The notes under the pieces: model-generated
Database searches by the model: none
Told to the model about the DNA's origin: nothing
The model's input: the letters and a program-made list of their open reading frames with translations, nothing else
Shown here: positions 1 to 40,000 of the stretch, piece after piece
Layout: each line of letters begins with the position of its first letter
Numbering within the stretch: the stretch's first letter is position 1
From: Nemertoderma westbladi
Lineage: Eukaryota > Xenacoelomorpha > Nemertodermatida > Nemertodermatidae
DNA length: 64,000 bases
Direction: 5' to 3'
NCBI GenBank assembly: GCA_032718475.1
Contig: JAUCBJ010001588.1
Coordinates: 51,981-115,980, forward strand
Made by a program: the position numbers and the translations under genes

Positions 1-3000
1 GTTTGTCCTATTGTCCAGCCCTCCATTCCTTACAGTGTTTGTCCTATTGTCCAGCCCTCCATTCCTTACAGTGTTTGTCCTATTGTCCAGCCCTCCATTC
101 CTTACAGTGTTTGTCCTATTGTCCAACCCTCCATTCCTTACAGTGATTGTCCTATTGTCCAGCCCACAATTCCTTACAGTGTTTGTCCTATTGTCCAGCC
201 CTCCATTCCTTACAATGTTTGTCCTATTGTCCAGCCCTCCATTCCTTACAGTGTTTGTCCTATTGTCCAGCCCTCCATTCCTTACAGTGTTTGTCCTATT
301 GTCCAGCCCTCCATTCCTTACAGTGTTTGTCCTTTTGTCCAGTCCTCCATTCCTTACAGTGTTTGTCCTATTGTCCAGCCCTCCATTCCTTACAGTGTTT
401 GTCCTATTGTCCAGCCCCCCATTCCTTACTGTGTTTGTCATATTGTCCAGCCCTCCATTCCTTACAGTGTTTGTCCTATTGTCCAGCCCTCCATTCCTTA
501 CAGTGTTTGTCCTATTGTCCAGCCCTCCATTCCTTACAGTGTTTGCCCTATTGTCCAGCCCTCTATTCCTTACAGTGTTTGTCCTATTGTCCAGTCCATC
601 ATTCCTTACAGTGTTTGTCCTATTGTCCAGCCCTCCATTCCTTACAGTGTTTGTCCTATTGTTCAGCCCTCCATTCCTTACAGTGTTTGTCCTATTGTCC
701 AGCCCTCCATTCCTTACAGTGTTTGTCCTATTGTCCAGCCCTCCATTCCTTACAGTGTTTGTCCTTTTGTCCAGTCCTCCATTCCTTACAGTGTTTGTCC
801 TATTGTCCAGCCCTCCATTCCTTACAGTGTTTGTCCTATTGTCCAGCCCTCCATTCCTTACAGTGTTTGTCCTATTGTCCAGTCCTCCATTCCTTACAGT
901 GTTTGTCCTATTGTTCAGTCCTCCATTCCTTACAGTGTTTGTCCTATTGTCCAGCCCTCCATTCCTTACTGTGTTTGTCCTATTGTCCAGCCCTCCATTC
1001 CTTACAGTGTTTGTCCTATTGTCCAGCCCTCCATTCCTTACAGTGTTTGTCCTATTGTCCAGCCCTCCATTCCTTACAGTGTTTGTCCTATTGTCCAGCC
1101 CCCCATTCCTTACAGTGTTTGTCCTATTCTCCAGCCCTCCATTCCTTACAGTGTTTGTCCTATTGTCCAGCCCTCCATTCCTTACAGTGTTTGTCCTATT
1201 GTCCAGTCCTCCATTCCTTACAGTGTTTGTCCTATTGTCCAGCCCTCCATTCCTTACAGTGTTTGTCCTATTGTCCAGCCCTCCATTCCTTACAGTGTTT
1301 GTCCTATTGTCCAGCCCTCCATTCCTTACAGTGTTTGTCCTTTTGTCCAGCCTTCCATTCCTTACAGTGTTTGTCCTATTGTCCAGCCCTCCATTCCTTA
1401 CAGTGTTTGTCCTATTGTCCAGCCCACAATTCCTTACAGTGTTTGTCCTATTGTCCAGCCCTCCATTCCTTACAGTGTTTGTCCTATTGTCCAGCCCGCC
1501 ATTCCTTACAGTGTTTGTCCTATTGTCCAGCCCTCCATTCCTTACAGTGTTTGTCCTATTGTCCAGCCCTCCATTCCTTACAGTGTTTGTCCTATTGTCC
1601 AGCCCTCCATTCCTTACAGTGTTTGTCCTATTGTCCAGCCCTCCATTCCTTACAGTGTTTGTCCTATTGTCCAGCCCTCCATTCCTTACAGTGTTTGTCC
1701 TATTGTCCAACCCTCCATTCCTTACAGTGATTGTCCTATTGTCCAGCCCACAATTCCTTACAGTGTTTGTCCTATTGTCCAGCCCTCCATTCCTTACAAT
1801 GTTTGTCCTATTGTCCAGCCCTCCATTCCTTACAGTGTTTGTCCTATTGTCCAGCCCTCCATTCCTTACAGTGTTTGTCCTATTGTCCAGCCCTCCATTC
1901 CTTACAGTGTTTGTCCTTTTGTCCAGTCCTCCATTCCTTACAGTGTTTGTCCTATTGTCCAGCCCTCCATTCCTTACAGTGTTTGTCCTATTGTCCAGCC
2001 CCCCATTCCTTACTGTGTTTGTCATATTGTCCAGCCCTCCATTCCTTACAGTGTTTGTCCTATTGTCCAGCCCTCCATTCCTTACAGTGTTTGTCCTATT
2101 GTCCAGCCCTCCATTCCTTACAGTGTTTGCCCTATTGTCCAGCCCTCTATTCCTTACAGTGTTTGTCCTATTGTCCAGTCCATCATTCCTTACAGTGTTT
2201 GTCCTATTGTCCAGCCCTCCATTCCTTACAGTGTTTGTCCTATTGTTCAGCCCTCCATTCCTTACAGTGTTTGTCCTATTGTCCAGCCCTCCATTCCTTA
2301 CAGTGTTTGTCCTATTGTCCAGCCCTCCATTCCTTACAGTGTTTGTCCTATTGTCCAGCCCTCCATTCCTTACAGTGTATGTCCTATTGTCCAGCCCTCC
2401 ATTCCTTACAGTGTTTGTCCTATTGTCCAGTCCTCCATTCCTTACAGTGTTTGTCATATTGTCCAGCCCTCCATTCCTTACAGTGTTTGTCCTATTGTCC
2501 AGTCCTCCATTCCTTACAGTGTTTGTCCTTTTGTCCAGTCCTCCATTCCTTACAGTGTTTGTCCTATTGTCCAGCCCTCCATTCCTTACAGTGTTTGTCC
2601 TATTGTCCAGCCCTCCATTCCTTACTGTGTTTGTCATTTGTCCAGCCCTCCATTCCTTACAGTGTTTGTCCTATTGTCCAGCCATCCATTCCTTACAGTG
2701 TTTGTCCTATTGTCCAGTCCTCCATTCCTTGCAGTGTTTGTCCTATTGTCCAGCCCTCCATTCCTTACAGTGTTTGTCCTATTAATTGTCCAGCCCTCCA
2801 TTCCTTACAGTGTTTGCCCTATTGTCCAGCCCTCCATTCCTTACAGTGTTTGTCCTATTGTCCAGTCAATCATTCCTTACAGTGTTTGTCCTATTGTCCA
2901 GCCCTCCATTCCTTACAGTGTTTGTCCTATTGTTCAGCCCTCCATTCCTTACAGTGTTTGTCCTATAGTCCAGCCCTCCATTCCTTACAGTGTTTGTCCT

Positions 3001-6000
3001 ATTGTCCAGCCCTCCATTCCTTACAGTGTTTGTCCTATTGTCCAGCCCTCCATTCCTTACAGTGTTTGTCCTATTGTCCAGCCCTCCATTCCTTACAGTG
3101 TTTGTCATATTGTCCAGTCCTCCATTCCTTACAGTGTTTGTCCTATTGTCCAGCCCTCCATTCCTTACAGTGTTTGTCTTATTGTCCAGTCCTCCATTCC
3201 TTACAGTGTTTGTCCTATTGTTCAGTCCTCCATTCCTTACAGTGTTTGTCCTATTGTGCATCCCTCCATTCCTTACAGTGTTTGTCCTATTGTCCAGCCC
3301 TCCATTCCTTACAGTGTTTGTCCTATTGTCCAGCCCTCCATTCCTTACAGTGTTTGTCCTATTGTCCAGCCCTCCATTCCTTACAGTGTTTGTCCTATTG
3401 TCCAGCCCCCCATTCCTTACAGTGTTTGTCCTATTGTCCAGCCCTCCATTCCTTACACTGTTTGTCCTATTGTCCAGCCCTCCATTCCTTACAGTGTTTG
3501 TCCTATTGTCCAGTCCTCCATTCCTTACAGTGTTTGTCCTATTGTCCAGCCCTCCATTCCTTACAGTGTTTGTCATATTGTCCAGCCCTCCATTCCTTAC
3601 AGTGTTTGTCCTATTGTCCAGCCCTCTATTCCTTACAGTGTTTGTCCTATTGTCCAGTTCTCCATTCCTTACAGTCTTTATCCTATTGTCCAGCCCTCCA
3701 TTCCTTACAGTGTTTGTCCTATTGTCCAGCCCTCCATTCCTTACAGTGTTTGTCCTATTGTCCAGCCCCCCTTTCCTTACAGTGTTTGTCCTATTGTCCA
3801 GCCCTCCATTCCTTACAGTGTTTGTCCTATTGTCCAGCTCTCCATTCCTTACAGTGTTTGTCCTATTGTCCAGTCCTCCATTCCTTACAGTGTTTGTCCT
3901 ATTGTCCATATGTCCAGTCCTCCATTCCTTACAGTGTTTGTTCTATTGACCAGTCCTCCATCCCTTACAGTGTTTGTCGTATTGTCCAGTCCTCCATTCC
4001 TTACAGTGTTTGTCGCATTGTCCAGTCCTCCATTCCTTACAGTGTTTGTCCTATTGTCCAGCCCTCCATTCCTTACAGTGTTTGTCCTATTGTCCAGCCC
4101 CCCATTCCTTACAGTGTTTGTCCTATTGTCCAGCCCTCCATTCCTTACAGTGTTTGTCCTATTGTCCAGCCCTCCATTCCTTACAGTGTTTGTCCTATTG
4201 TCCAGTCCTCCATTCCTTACAGTGTTTGTCCTATTGTCCAGCCCTCCATTCCTTACAGTGTTTGTCCTATTGTCCAGCCCTCCATTCCTTACAGTGTTTG
4301 TCCTATTGTCCAGTCCTCCATTCCTTACAGTGTTTGTCCTATTGTCCATATGTCCATTCCTCCATTCCTTACAGTGTTTGTTCTATTGTCCAGCCCTCCA
4401 TTCCTTACAGTGTTTGTCCTATTGTCCAGTCCTCCATTCCTTACTGTGTTTGTCCTATTGTCCAGCCCTCCATTCCTTACAGTGTTTGTCCTATTGTCCA
4501 GCCCTCCATTCCTTACAGTGTTTGTCCTATTGTCCAGTCCTCCATTCCTTACAGTGTTTGTCCTATTGTCCAGCCCTCCATTCGTACAGTGTTTGTCCTA
4601 TTGTCCAGCCCTCCATTCCTTACAGTTTTTGTCCTATTGTCCAGCCCGCCATTCCTTACAGTGTTTGTCCTATTGTCCAGCCCTCCATTTCTTACAGTGT
4701 TTGTCCTATTGTCCAGCCCTCCATTCCTTACAGTGTTTGTCCTATTGTCCAGCCCTCCATTCCTTACAGTGTTTGTCCTATTGTTCAGCCCTCCATTCCT
4801 TACAGTGTTTGTCCTATTGTCCAGCCCACAATTCCTTACAGTGTTTGTCCTATTGTCCAGCCCTCCATTCCTTACAGTGTTTGTCCTATTGTCCAGCCCG
4901 CCATTCCTTACAGTGTTTGTCCTATTGTCCAGCCCTCCATTCCTTACAGTGTTTGTCCTATTGTCCAGCCCTCCATTCCTTACAGTGTTTGTCCTATTGT
5001 CCAGCCCTCCATTCCTTACAGTGTTTGTCCTATTGTCCAGCCCTCCATTCCTTACAGTGTTTGTCCTATTGTCCAGCCCTCCATTCCTTACAGTGTTTGT
5101 CCTATTGTCCAACCCTCCATTCCTTACAGTGATTGTCCTATTGTCCAGCCCACAATTCCTTACAGTGTTTGTCCTATTGTCCAGCCCTCCATTCCTTACA
5201 ATGTTTGTCCTATTATCCAGTCCTCCATTCCTTACAGTGTTTGTCCTATTGTCCAGCCCTCCATTCCTTACAGTGTTTGTCCTATTGTCCAGCCCTCCAT
5301 TCCTTACAGTGTTTGTCCTTTTGTCCAGTCCTCCATTCCTTACAGTGTTTGTCCTATTGTCCAGCCCTCCATTCCTTACAGTGTTTGTCCTATTGTCCAG
5401 CCCCCCATTCCTTACTGTGTTTGTCATATTGTCCAGCCCTCCATTCCTTACAGTGTTTGTCCTATTGTCCAGCCCTCCATTCCTTACAGTGTTTGTCCTA
5501 TTGTCCAGCCCTCCATTCCTTACAGTGTTTGCCCTATTGTCCAGCCCTCTATTCCTTACAGTGTTTGTCCTATTGTCCAGTCCATCATTCCTTACAGTGT
5601 TAGTCCTATTGTCCAGCCCTCCATTCCTTACAGTGTTTGTCCTATTGTTCAGCCCTCCATTCCTTACAGTGTTTGTCCTATTGTCCAGCCCTCCATTCCT
5701 TACAGTGTTTGTCCTATTGTCCAGCCCTCCATTCCTTACAGTGTTTGTCCTATTGTCCAGCCCTCCATTCCTTACAGTGTATGTCCTATTGTCCAGCCCT
5801 CCATTCCTTACAGTGTTTGTCCTATTGTCCAGTCCTCCATTCCTTACAGTGTTTGTCCTATTGTCCAGCCCTCCATTCCTTACAGTGTTTGTCCTATTGT
5901 CCAGTCCTCCATTCCTTACAGTGTTTGTCCTATTGTTCAGTCCTCCATTCCTTACAGTGTTTGTCCTATTGTCCAGCCCTCCATTCCTTACTGTGTTTGT

Positions 6001-9000
6001 CCTATTGTCCAGCCCTCCATTCCTTACAGTGTTTGTCCTATTGTCCAGCCCTCCATTCCTTACAGTGTTTGTCCTATTGTCCAGCCCTCCATTCCTTACA
6101 GTGTTTGTCCTATTGTCCAGCCCTCCATTCCTTACAGTGTTTGTCCTATTGTCCAGTCCTCCATTCCTTACAGTGTTTGTCCTATTGTCCAGCCCTCCAT
6201 TCCTTACAGTGTTTGTCCTATTGTCCAGCCCTCCATTCCTTACAGTGTTTGTCCTATTGTCCAGTCCTCCATTCCTTACAGTGTTTGTCCTATTGTCCAT
6301 ATGTCCAGTCCTCCATTCCTTACAGTGTTTGTTCTATTGTCCAGCCCGCCATTCGTACAGTGTTTGTCCTATTGTCCAGCCCTCCATTCCTTACAGTGTT
6401 TGTCCTATTGTCCAGCCCGCCATTCCTTATACAGTGTTTGTCCTATTGTCCAGCCCTCCATTCCTTACAGTGTTTGTCCTATTGTCCAGCCCTCTATTCC
6501 TTACAGTGTTTGTCCTATTGTCCAGCCCTCCATTCCTTACAGTGTTTGTCCTATTGTCCAACCCTCCATTCCTTACAGTGATTGTCCTATTGTCCAGCCC
6601 ACAATTCCTTACAGTGTTTGTCCTATTGTCCAGCCCTCCATTCCTTACAGTGTTTGTCCTATTGTCCAGTCCTCCATTCCTTACAGTGTTTGTCCTATTG
6701 TCCATATGTCCAGTCCTCCATTCCTTACAGTGTTTGTTCTATTGTCCAGCCCGCCATTCGTACAGTGTTTGTCCTATTGTCCAGCCCTCCATTCCTTACA
6801 GTGTTTGTCCTATTGTCCAGCCCGCCATTCCTTACAGTGTTTGTCCTATTGTCCAGCCCTCCATTCCTTACAGTGTTTGTCCTATTGTCCAGCCCTCTAT
6901 TCCTTACAGTGTTTGTCCTATTGTCCAGCCCTCCATTCCTTACAGTGTTTGTCCTATTGTCCAGCTCTCCATTCCTTACAATGTTTGTCCTATTGTCCAG
7001 CCCTCCATTCCTTACAGTGTTTGTCCTATTGTCCAGCCCTCCATTCCTTACAGTGTTTGTCCTATTGTCCAGCCCTCCATTCCTTACAGTGTTTGTCCTT
7101 TTGTCCAGTCCTCCATTCCTTACAGTGTTTGTCCTATTGTCCAGCCCTCCATTCCTTACAGTGTTTGTCCTATTGTCCAGCCCTCCATTCCTTACTGTGT
7201 TTGTCATATTGTCCAGCCCTCCATTCCTTACAGTGTTTGTCCTATTGTCCAGCCCTCCATTCCTTACAGTGTTTGTCCTATTGTCCAGCCCTCCATTCCT
7301 TGCAGTGTTTGCCCTATTGTCCAGCCCTCCATTCCTTACAGTGTTTGTCCTATTGTCCAGTCCATCATTCCTTACAGTGTTTGTCCTATTGTCCAGCCCT
7401 CCATTCCTTACAGTGTTTGTCCTATTGTTCAGCCCTCCATTCCTTACAGTGTTTGTCCTATTGTCCAGCCCTCCATTCCTTACAGTGTTTGTCCTATTGT
7501 CCAGCCCTCCATTCCTTACAGTGTTTGTCCTATTGTCCAGCCCTCCATTCCTTACAGTGTTTGTCCTATTGTCCAGCCCTCCATTCCTTACAGTGTTTGT
7601 CCTATTGTCCAGCCCTCCATTCCTTACAGTGTTTGTCCTATTGTCCAGTCCTCCATTCCTTACAGTGTTTGTCCTATTGTCCAGCCCTCCATTCCTTACA
7701 GTGTTTGTCCTATTGTCCAGTCCTCCATTTTTTACAGTGTTTGTCCTATTATTCAGTCCTCCATTCCTTACAGTGTTTGTCCTATTGTGCAGCCCTCCAT
7801 TCCTTACAGTGTTTGTCCTATTGTCCAGCCCTCCATTCCTTACAGTGTTTGTCCTATTGTCCAGCCCTCCATTCCTTACAGTATTTGTCCTATTGTCCAG
7901 CCCTCCATTCCTTACAGTGTTTGTCCTATTGTCCAGCCCCCCATTCCTTACAGTGTTTGTCCTATTGTCCAGCCCTCCATTCCTTACAGTGTTTGTCCTA
8001 TTGTCCAGCCCTCCATTCCTTACAGTGTTTGTCCTATTGTCTAGTCCTCCATTCCTTACAGTGTTTGTCCTATTGTCCAGCCCTCCATTCCTTACAGTGT
8101 TTGTCCTATTGTCCAGCCCTCCATTCCTTACAGTGTTTGTCCTATTGTCCAGCCCTCCATTCCTTACAGTGTTTGTCCTATTGTCCAGTCCTCCATTCCT
8201 TACAGTGTTTGTCCTATTGTCCAGCCCTCCATTCCTTACAGTGTTTGTCCTATTGTCCAGCCCTCCATTCCTTACAGTGTTTGTCCTATTGCCCAGCCCC
8301 CCATTCCTTACAGTGTTTGTCCTATTGTCCAGCCCTCCATTCCTTACAGTGTTTGTCCTATTGTCCAGCCCTCCATTCCTTACAGTGTTTGTCCTATTAT
8401 CCAGTCCTCCATTCCTTACAGTGTTTGTCCTATTGTCCATATGTCCAGTCCTCCATTCCTTACAGTGTTTGTTCTATTGACCAGTCCTCCATTCCTTACA
8501 GTGTTTGTCGTATTGTCCAGTCCTCCATTCCTTACAGTGTTTGTCCTATTGTCCAGTCCTCCATTCCTTACAGTGTTTGTCCTATTGTCCAGCCCTCCAT
8601 TCCTTACAGTGTTTGTCCTATTGTCCAGTCCTCCATTCCTTACAGTGTTTGTCCTATTGTCCAGCCCTCCATTCCTTACAGTGTTTGTCCTATTGTCCAA
8701 TCCTCCATTCCTTACAGTGTTTGTCCTATTGTCCAGTCCTCCATTTTTTACAGTGTTTGTCCTATTGTTCAGTCCTCCATTCCTTACAGTGTTTGTCCTA
8801 TTGTGCAGCCCTCCATTCCTTACAGTGTTTGTCCTATTGTCCAGCCCTCCATTCCTTACAGTGTTTGTCCTATTGTCCAGCCCTCCATTCCTTACAGTAT
8901 TTGTCCTATTGTCCAGCCCTCCATTCCTTACAGTGTTTGTCCTATTGTCCAGCCCCCCATTCCTTACAGTGTTTGTCCTATTGTCCAGCCCTCCATTCCT

Positions 9001-9710
9001 TACAGTGTTTGTCCTATTGTCCAGCCCTCCATTCCTTACAGTGTTTGTCCTATTGTCTAGTCCTCCATTCCTTACAGTGTTTGTCCTATTGTCCAGCCCT
9101 CCATTCCTTACAGTGTTTGTCCTATTGTCCAGCCCTCCATTCCTTACAGTGTTTGTCCTATTGTCCAGCCCTCCATTCCTTACAGTGTTTGTCCTATTGT
9201 CCAGCCCTCCATTCCTTACAGTGTTTGTCCTATTGCCCAGCCCCCCATTCCTTACAGTGTTTGTCCTATTGTCCTGCCCTCCATTCCTTACAGTGTTTGT
9301 CCTATTGTCCAGCCCTCCATTCCTTACAGTGTTTGTCCTATTATCCAGTCCTCCATTCCTTACAGTGTTTGTCCTATTGTCCATATGTCCAGTCCTCCAT
9401 TCCTTACAGTGTTTGTTCTATTGACCAGTCCTCCATTCCTTACAGTGTTTGTCGTATTGTCCAGTCCTCCATTCCTTACAGTGTTTGTCCTATTGTCCAG
9501 TCCTCCATTCCTTACAGTGTTTGTCCTATTGTCCAGCCCTCCATTCCTTACAGTGTTTGTCCTATTGTCCAGTCCTCCATTCCTTACAGTGTTTGTCCTA
9601 TTGTCCAGCCCTCCATTCCTTACAGTGTTTGTCCTATTGTCCAATCCTCCATTCCTTACAGTGTTTGTCCTATTGTCCAGCCCTCCATTTCTTACAGTGT
9701 TTGTCATTTT
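1..9710. repeat. 36-bp minisatellite, about 270 copies, higher-order structure
   Basis: A tandem array begins before the window and ends at 9710. The unit is 36 bp, starts GTTTGTCCTATTGTCCAG and ends CCCTCCATTCCTTACAGT. Because 36 is divisible by 3, all three + frames stay open for hundreds of codons (12-residue periods), and one - frame does too; these are not genes. The array has higher-order units. A marker pair (a GTCCAACCCT unit followed by one with CAGCCCACAATTCC) recurs at 121, 1705, 5107 and 6556, and the first two are exactly 44 units (1,584 bp) apart. It lies in the WDR47 intron upstream of the exon at 9738. Each unit ends in a pyrimidine-rich tract plus ACAG, like a 3' splice site. 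Confidence 0.98.
8042..9391. repeat. Higher-order duplication inside the 36-bp array
   Basis: An 8-bp insertion, ATATGTCC, interrupts the 36-bp register at 3908, 4348, 6299, 6704, 8439 and 9383. Spacings such as 440 (12 units + 8) and 944 (26 units + 8) show that blocks of many units were duplicated together. A GTCTAG variant at about 8040 recurs 1,016 bp later (28 units + 8) at about 9056, so the last kilobase is a near-copy of the preceding one. Confidence 0.85.
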
Positions 9711-9737
9711 CCTTACAATATAAATTTATTTTTCTAG

Positions 9738-35533
<25,796 letters not shown>

Positions 35534-35780
35534 ACACACCAATTAATTGACTGTTTTATATACTGTAGGTAGATCAGTGAGTGAGCTGGTGGAATTAATT
35601 TGAATTCGTATTACAGTAGGTGCGACATTTTTTACTTTCTTGTCCGTATTTTTCGTATCTGCGATGGTGCTATGTTAATTATATTTAACTACTTGTAATC
35701 GACTTCCTTATATTTAAGTTTTTTATTAAATATTTTCATTGATAAATTCCCTCATGATAGAACAACTCGTTGTTTTCATA

Positions 35781-35803
35781 AATAAATATTGCTACACAAT
35801 AAA
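35781..35803 (+). promoter_or_regulatory. Candidate poly(A) signals for WDR47
   Basis: AATAAA at 35781-35786 and again at 35798-35803. They are the first clustered signals after the minisatellite. If used, the 3' UTR is about 1.4 kb and includes the whole 50-bp array. No such hexamer lies between the stop codon and the array. Confidence 0.45.
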
Positions 35804-35821
35804 TTCCTAGTCTACAGTAGG

Positions 35822-36992
35822 TGTTCGCGCTTTCAGACCTTTAGCAGTTTAACCTGCCAAATTAGGATGTCTTCTAGATAATAGATCGTCTTTAGCCTAC
35901 GACAAATATTTGATACACTACATTAGCCGAAACCAGTCTATGCGCGATCATTCACCCGCTGGATATACCCGGGAGACTGGATTCGGAAGCCTAACCGTAT
36001 TGCGGGGTAGGCCTACTGTATTATTCGACTGATCGTAATATATATAATCTCTGACAAATATTATTCACTTTCGGGAAATATTAACAGTTCCTTTAGGACG
36101 TGGCGCTCTAAATATGTAAACAGAGTTATGACTTATACTAGACACAACAGGATGGCTATAGATTCACGTATATGGCGCATTCTTTAGGAGATGCTTCATT
36201 ATCAATCACGATCACACACAACGCTGCACAATGCTGCACACCAATCTGCCGACCTTCACCAATTTTAGTCACATATAAAGAGAATAACAGACAATACATG
36301 TAGGGCCTATAAAATAGCATTAGATTCACTTCAAACCACTGAATGTAAGTCGCAATCGTTATATGTAACCGGTCTCTCTAACCTTTAGTATATCAAGAAG
36401 ATTGGGGTGTCTGATTATTGATCAGTATTCCAAATATAATATTCCATCAACAAATATAATGAATAACCGACAGTAAATAGCAGTACAAAGTTTAAGGTGT
36501 GAATGGTTATGAGTGATGACCGAATAAGTTGGTTTGTTAAGTAAGATAACGGATATACGTTCTATAATTAAGCCTACTAATGTTGATGCTAAAGACTGAA
36601 ACACGGAGGTTCCACGCCGGTGTTGTAGGCTGTGGACAAAATCACATACTGACTCAACTCCACGAGTTTCTATCTACCATCTCCAACACAGAGTCCAAAA
36701 AACGCTCTGATTGGTCGACCGAACAAAGAGAGAACAAAGAACAAAGAGATGTTCTACGTGGCAATATCAGCTGTTAGCCGTCGTCATGGTAGCTACACTG
36801 TTTCAAGAGGATCCGGCGTATTGTGTCATAAAATTGCGGATTATGTCCGCTAAAGTACACATACAGAAGAAATTACTTTTATGTCCTCTAAAACACCAGT
36901 ACAGTAAGGACACGGCATTTTTATGCCTGGTAAACCAACTACAGAGTACTTTACGGGGAAAATAACCAGCTAATTACGCAAAAGCCTTTACA
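35822..36992 (-). repeat. 3' LTR of BEL/Pao-type element
   Basis: About 1,170 bp. On the + strand it begins TGTTCGCGCTTTCAG and ends GCAAAAGCCTTTACA, so the - strand LTR is TG...CA. It contains an AACAAAGAGAGAACAAAG stretch and is nearly identical to 48402-49568. Confidence 0.93.
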
Positions 36993-37095
36993 CCGCTCCC
37001 AGAAAATGGGATTTAAGTCTATAAAATATAACAAATCACAGTTTCTAAAATATAAAAATACTCTAAACAGTTAGTCTTTCTTACGCGGACGGCGT

Positions 37096-40000
37096 TTACG
37101 CAGTTTTTTTGAGGCTAGCAAGAGTCCTTTTCTCTTTGGGGCGAGCCACTTTACTAGGAGGGCTGTAACTCCTGGGTGAAGGGTGCAATACAATTGCATC
37201 AGATGGTTTAGGATTACGATCGGTGTATCCGCCGGTTGAGGTACCTGGTTGATCGATATCAACCTCAGTGGAGCGAGGTCTAACGGCCTTTAGGGCGCGT
37301 CTTAGGACAGCAGCTCCTACGGGTCCTTGACGGGTCGTCTGGACAATGGCGGTAGGCGGACCGTGAGTGGTGAGAAACTTCCTTGGTTTAATGGTTCTTT
37401 CCAGCTCGCGTTCTCGGGCTCGATATTCGTAGGGCCGTCGAGATACTTCCTGTAACTCAGGGTGCGAGTTGATAAATAAATCGCCATACTCAGGGTCTTG
37501 ACGGATGTAATTGATCAAATGGTATGAAGTAATATCGTTAGGATTGACATTCCTAAGGTATTTTCGAACGAATTTGGTGGAAATACACTCACCAACACGC
37601 TTCATTAGTTCGTAACTCGGTGTGCGTGTTTTTTGTTCCACAGACGCGAATAAATAAGGATGGAACGCGTAAACTCCCTCGTAAGAGCGTCCAGGGTAGT
37701 AGCGATGGCGGGACTCACAATGTAAATCCGCGTTCGCTTCCCAAGCTCGGATGTAGCGCAGGGTAATCATCTCATCTACGCTCTCTAAATCGCGATTAAA
37801 GGGGCAATTATAACTGGCATGTCCTTTAAGTTGACAGTGGTAGCATTGAGTTATAAATTGGGGGCAGACTGCAAAAATATGAGAGTTATTAAGTCTGCAA
37901 TACGCACAATATATCTCCATCATCGGTTGTTCGTGGAAATAGGAGCAGGGTACGTCTGAGTCCATAGGGGTGAAATGGTCTCTCGATGCGCATAATCGAC
38001 AACGTTTTCGAGAAACATAGTTAGCGTGTCGATAATCGTATGCGGTGAGACATTGTAGACCTTGATACCACTCTAAGACGTAGTCGTTATCGCTGCTCCG
38101 GGGCACTGTAGGCCGAATCGCTTCAGCTTCTAAGCATATTGGTTCGTCTTCCAATTGCATAGCTGAGGTAGGTGCAGCTGTCTCCGCAAGCGGACCCACT
38201 GTCTGGACTTCCACGACAGAATAACCCGTGGGTATTCGGGGTCTTTGTATAACAGATGAATGTAAGTTCTGTATACAAACGTCCTGAAAAAGGGCAAATC
38301 CCGCGCTGTTTAGCTTCTCCGCAGCTGAGTCTCTCAGGCTGAGTTTGGTCAGAGCGCGGTCCTTGAACTGACTTAAGCAGGTCTCTATACTTTAAATATT
38401 GTGTGGTATATGTTTCCACATCTCCATATCGTTGTATTCTTTCTTCCTCGAATAACACGTCAAGATTCCAGTGTACTAAACGAGTTTTGATGAATCCATC
38501 AAGATTATACGGAGGTATCGTTTCTTTCTCTATTCTGGAAACATTATATGGTTTTCGAAATAAGTTTACTTTAACTAACTGATCCAGATGTTTCTGCAGT
38601 TGTTCGAGTTCAACAAGATCGAGAGGATTTATTAGTGGTAGAAACTTCAGACTATGTGTAGGATCTTCCGGTTTTACCATGTAATATTGTGTTAGGTTGA
38701 CGTAATAAGGGTGATCTTTGATCCCATAAAACGAGTCCGGTAAAGGTCTAGCGCGTATGTTAACATCGTGTACCATGCGACGGACAAGATCCGCTCTATT
38801 GTCCGGAGGTTCAACGAGTATACCATCGACACGAGCGGCTTCGATGGGCGGACGCTGTAACATGGGAGCGTCAGCGATAAGATCTCGAGATCTTAGGTTG
38901 ATATCAACCGGTTGGGGTTGTACCGTCGCAAAGAGTTTGTCTCCGAAATGGGGAACCATCGAGGGATGAAGGATGGTTTTAGAGTAGAGATCCGTCATAA
39001 GGATTTGAGCTTCGGGTTGAGCTAAAGCTGCTTCTTCTCTCTCATCCAGTTCTATATGTCTCTCCTCGAGCTGATTTTCCTCCGCTTGTTGTTGTAGACG
39101 CTCATCTAGGAACTCTTGTAAAGAGTAGGTTCGTCCACGTTCGATGTCCTCCTTGAGATTTTGTATTTCTCTATCGAACTGGGGTAAAGCTAATTCCTTC
39201 ACCGCTTGGACTTGTTGCAATTTACGTTTCTCCAAACAATCGTAAGTTCCCTTTCCGATTTTCTGCCGAATAGCGTTTAACGCGTTTCGTACGACGCTCT
39301 CTTCGACTTCCGAAACGGGTTGGATCGAGGTGAAGCCGGGACGGTTGTATGGGTTAAACGGCGATATTAGATGACCGCGTCCCAATCCAGCTAGGTAGGG
39401 TTGGCGAATATCTAGTGATCCTACTACCGGGGTGCCACCGATCAACTGTTCGGGTAACACTAGATCTTTGAACAGTGAGTACAGTTCGGGAGGATCCGTG
39501 ATACTATTAGGATCAAGAGTCTGAGGTCTAACTGAGGAATGAGGAGGTCTGACCGAGTATTCCGGAACTCTGATCATCGGTTTGTTCAAGGATCGTTTGA
39601 GTCGAGCGACCGTAGGGGATACGTCGAACAGGTTTCGCTCGAAACTCCCATAAGTATATCGTGTAAAACTGTGTTTAGCGCAACGTCTCCGCGGATGTTT
39701 ATGTCTTTCCGTTTGCTGATTGGGTCTAGGGCATTCGTCGCAGTAATACCAAAGACGCACGTCCTGCAGGGGAAACGCGGGTGATCGTTCTCCAGTTTTA
39801 CAATATTCCTCCATCTGTTCGAAGCTATCTGGGACGACAGGTAGCGGTCGATCGGCGGTAAGATACATCATAGTGAAATAGAGTCGTTTGAGTTCTATCA
39901 TAGGATCATGATGTATACCTTGAGGATATCGAGTTTCGAGATTTTGTTGGCTGGCAATATTGAGATATGTCTCTCTCAGGAATTCCAGATAATCGTTGAA

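Noticed and set aside
1-9710. CRISPR-like periodic array
   Set aside because: The 36-bp unit has no spacers; copies follow each other directly, and the context is a eukaryotic intron.
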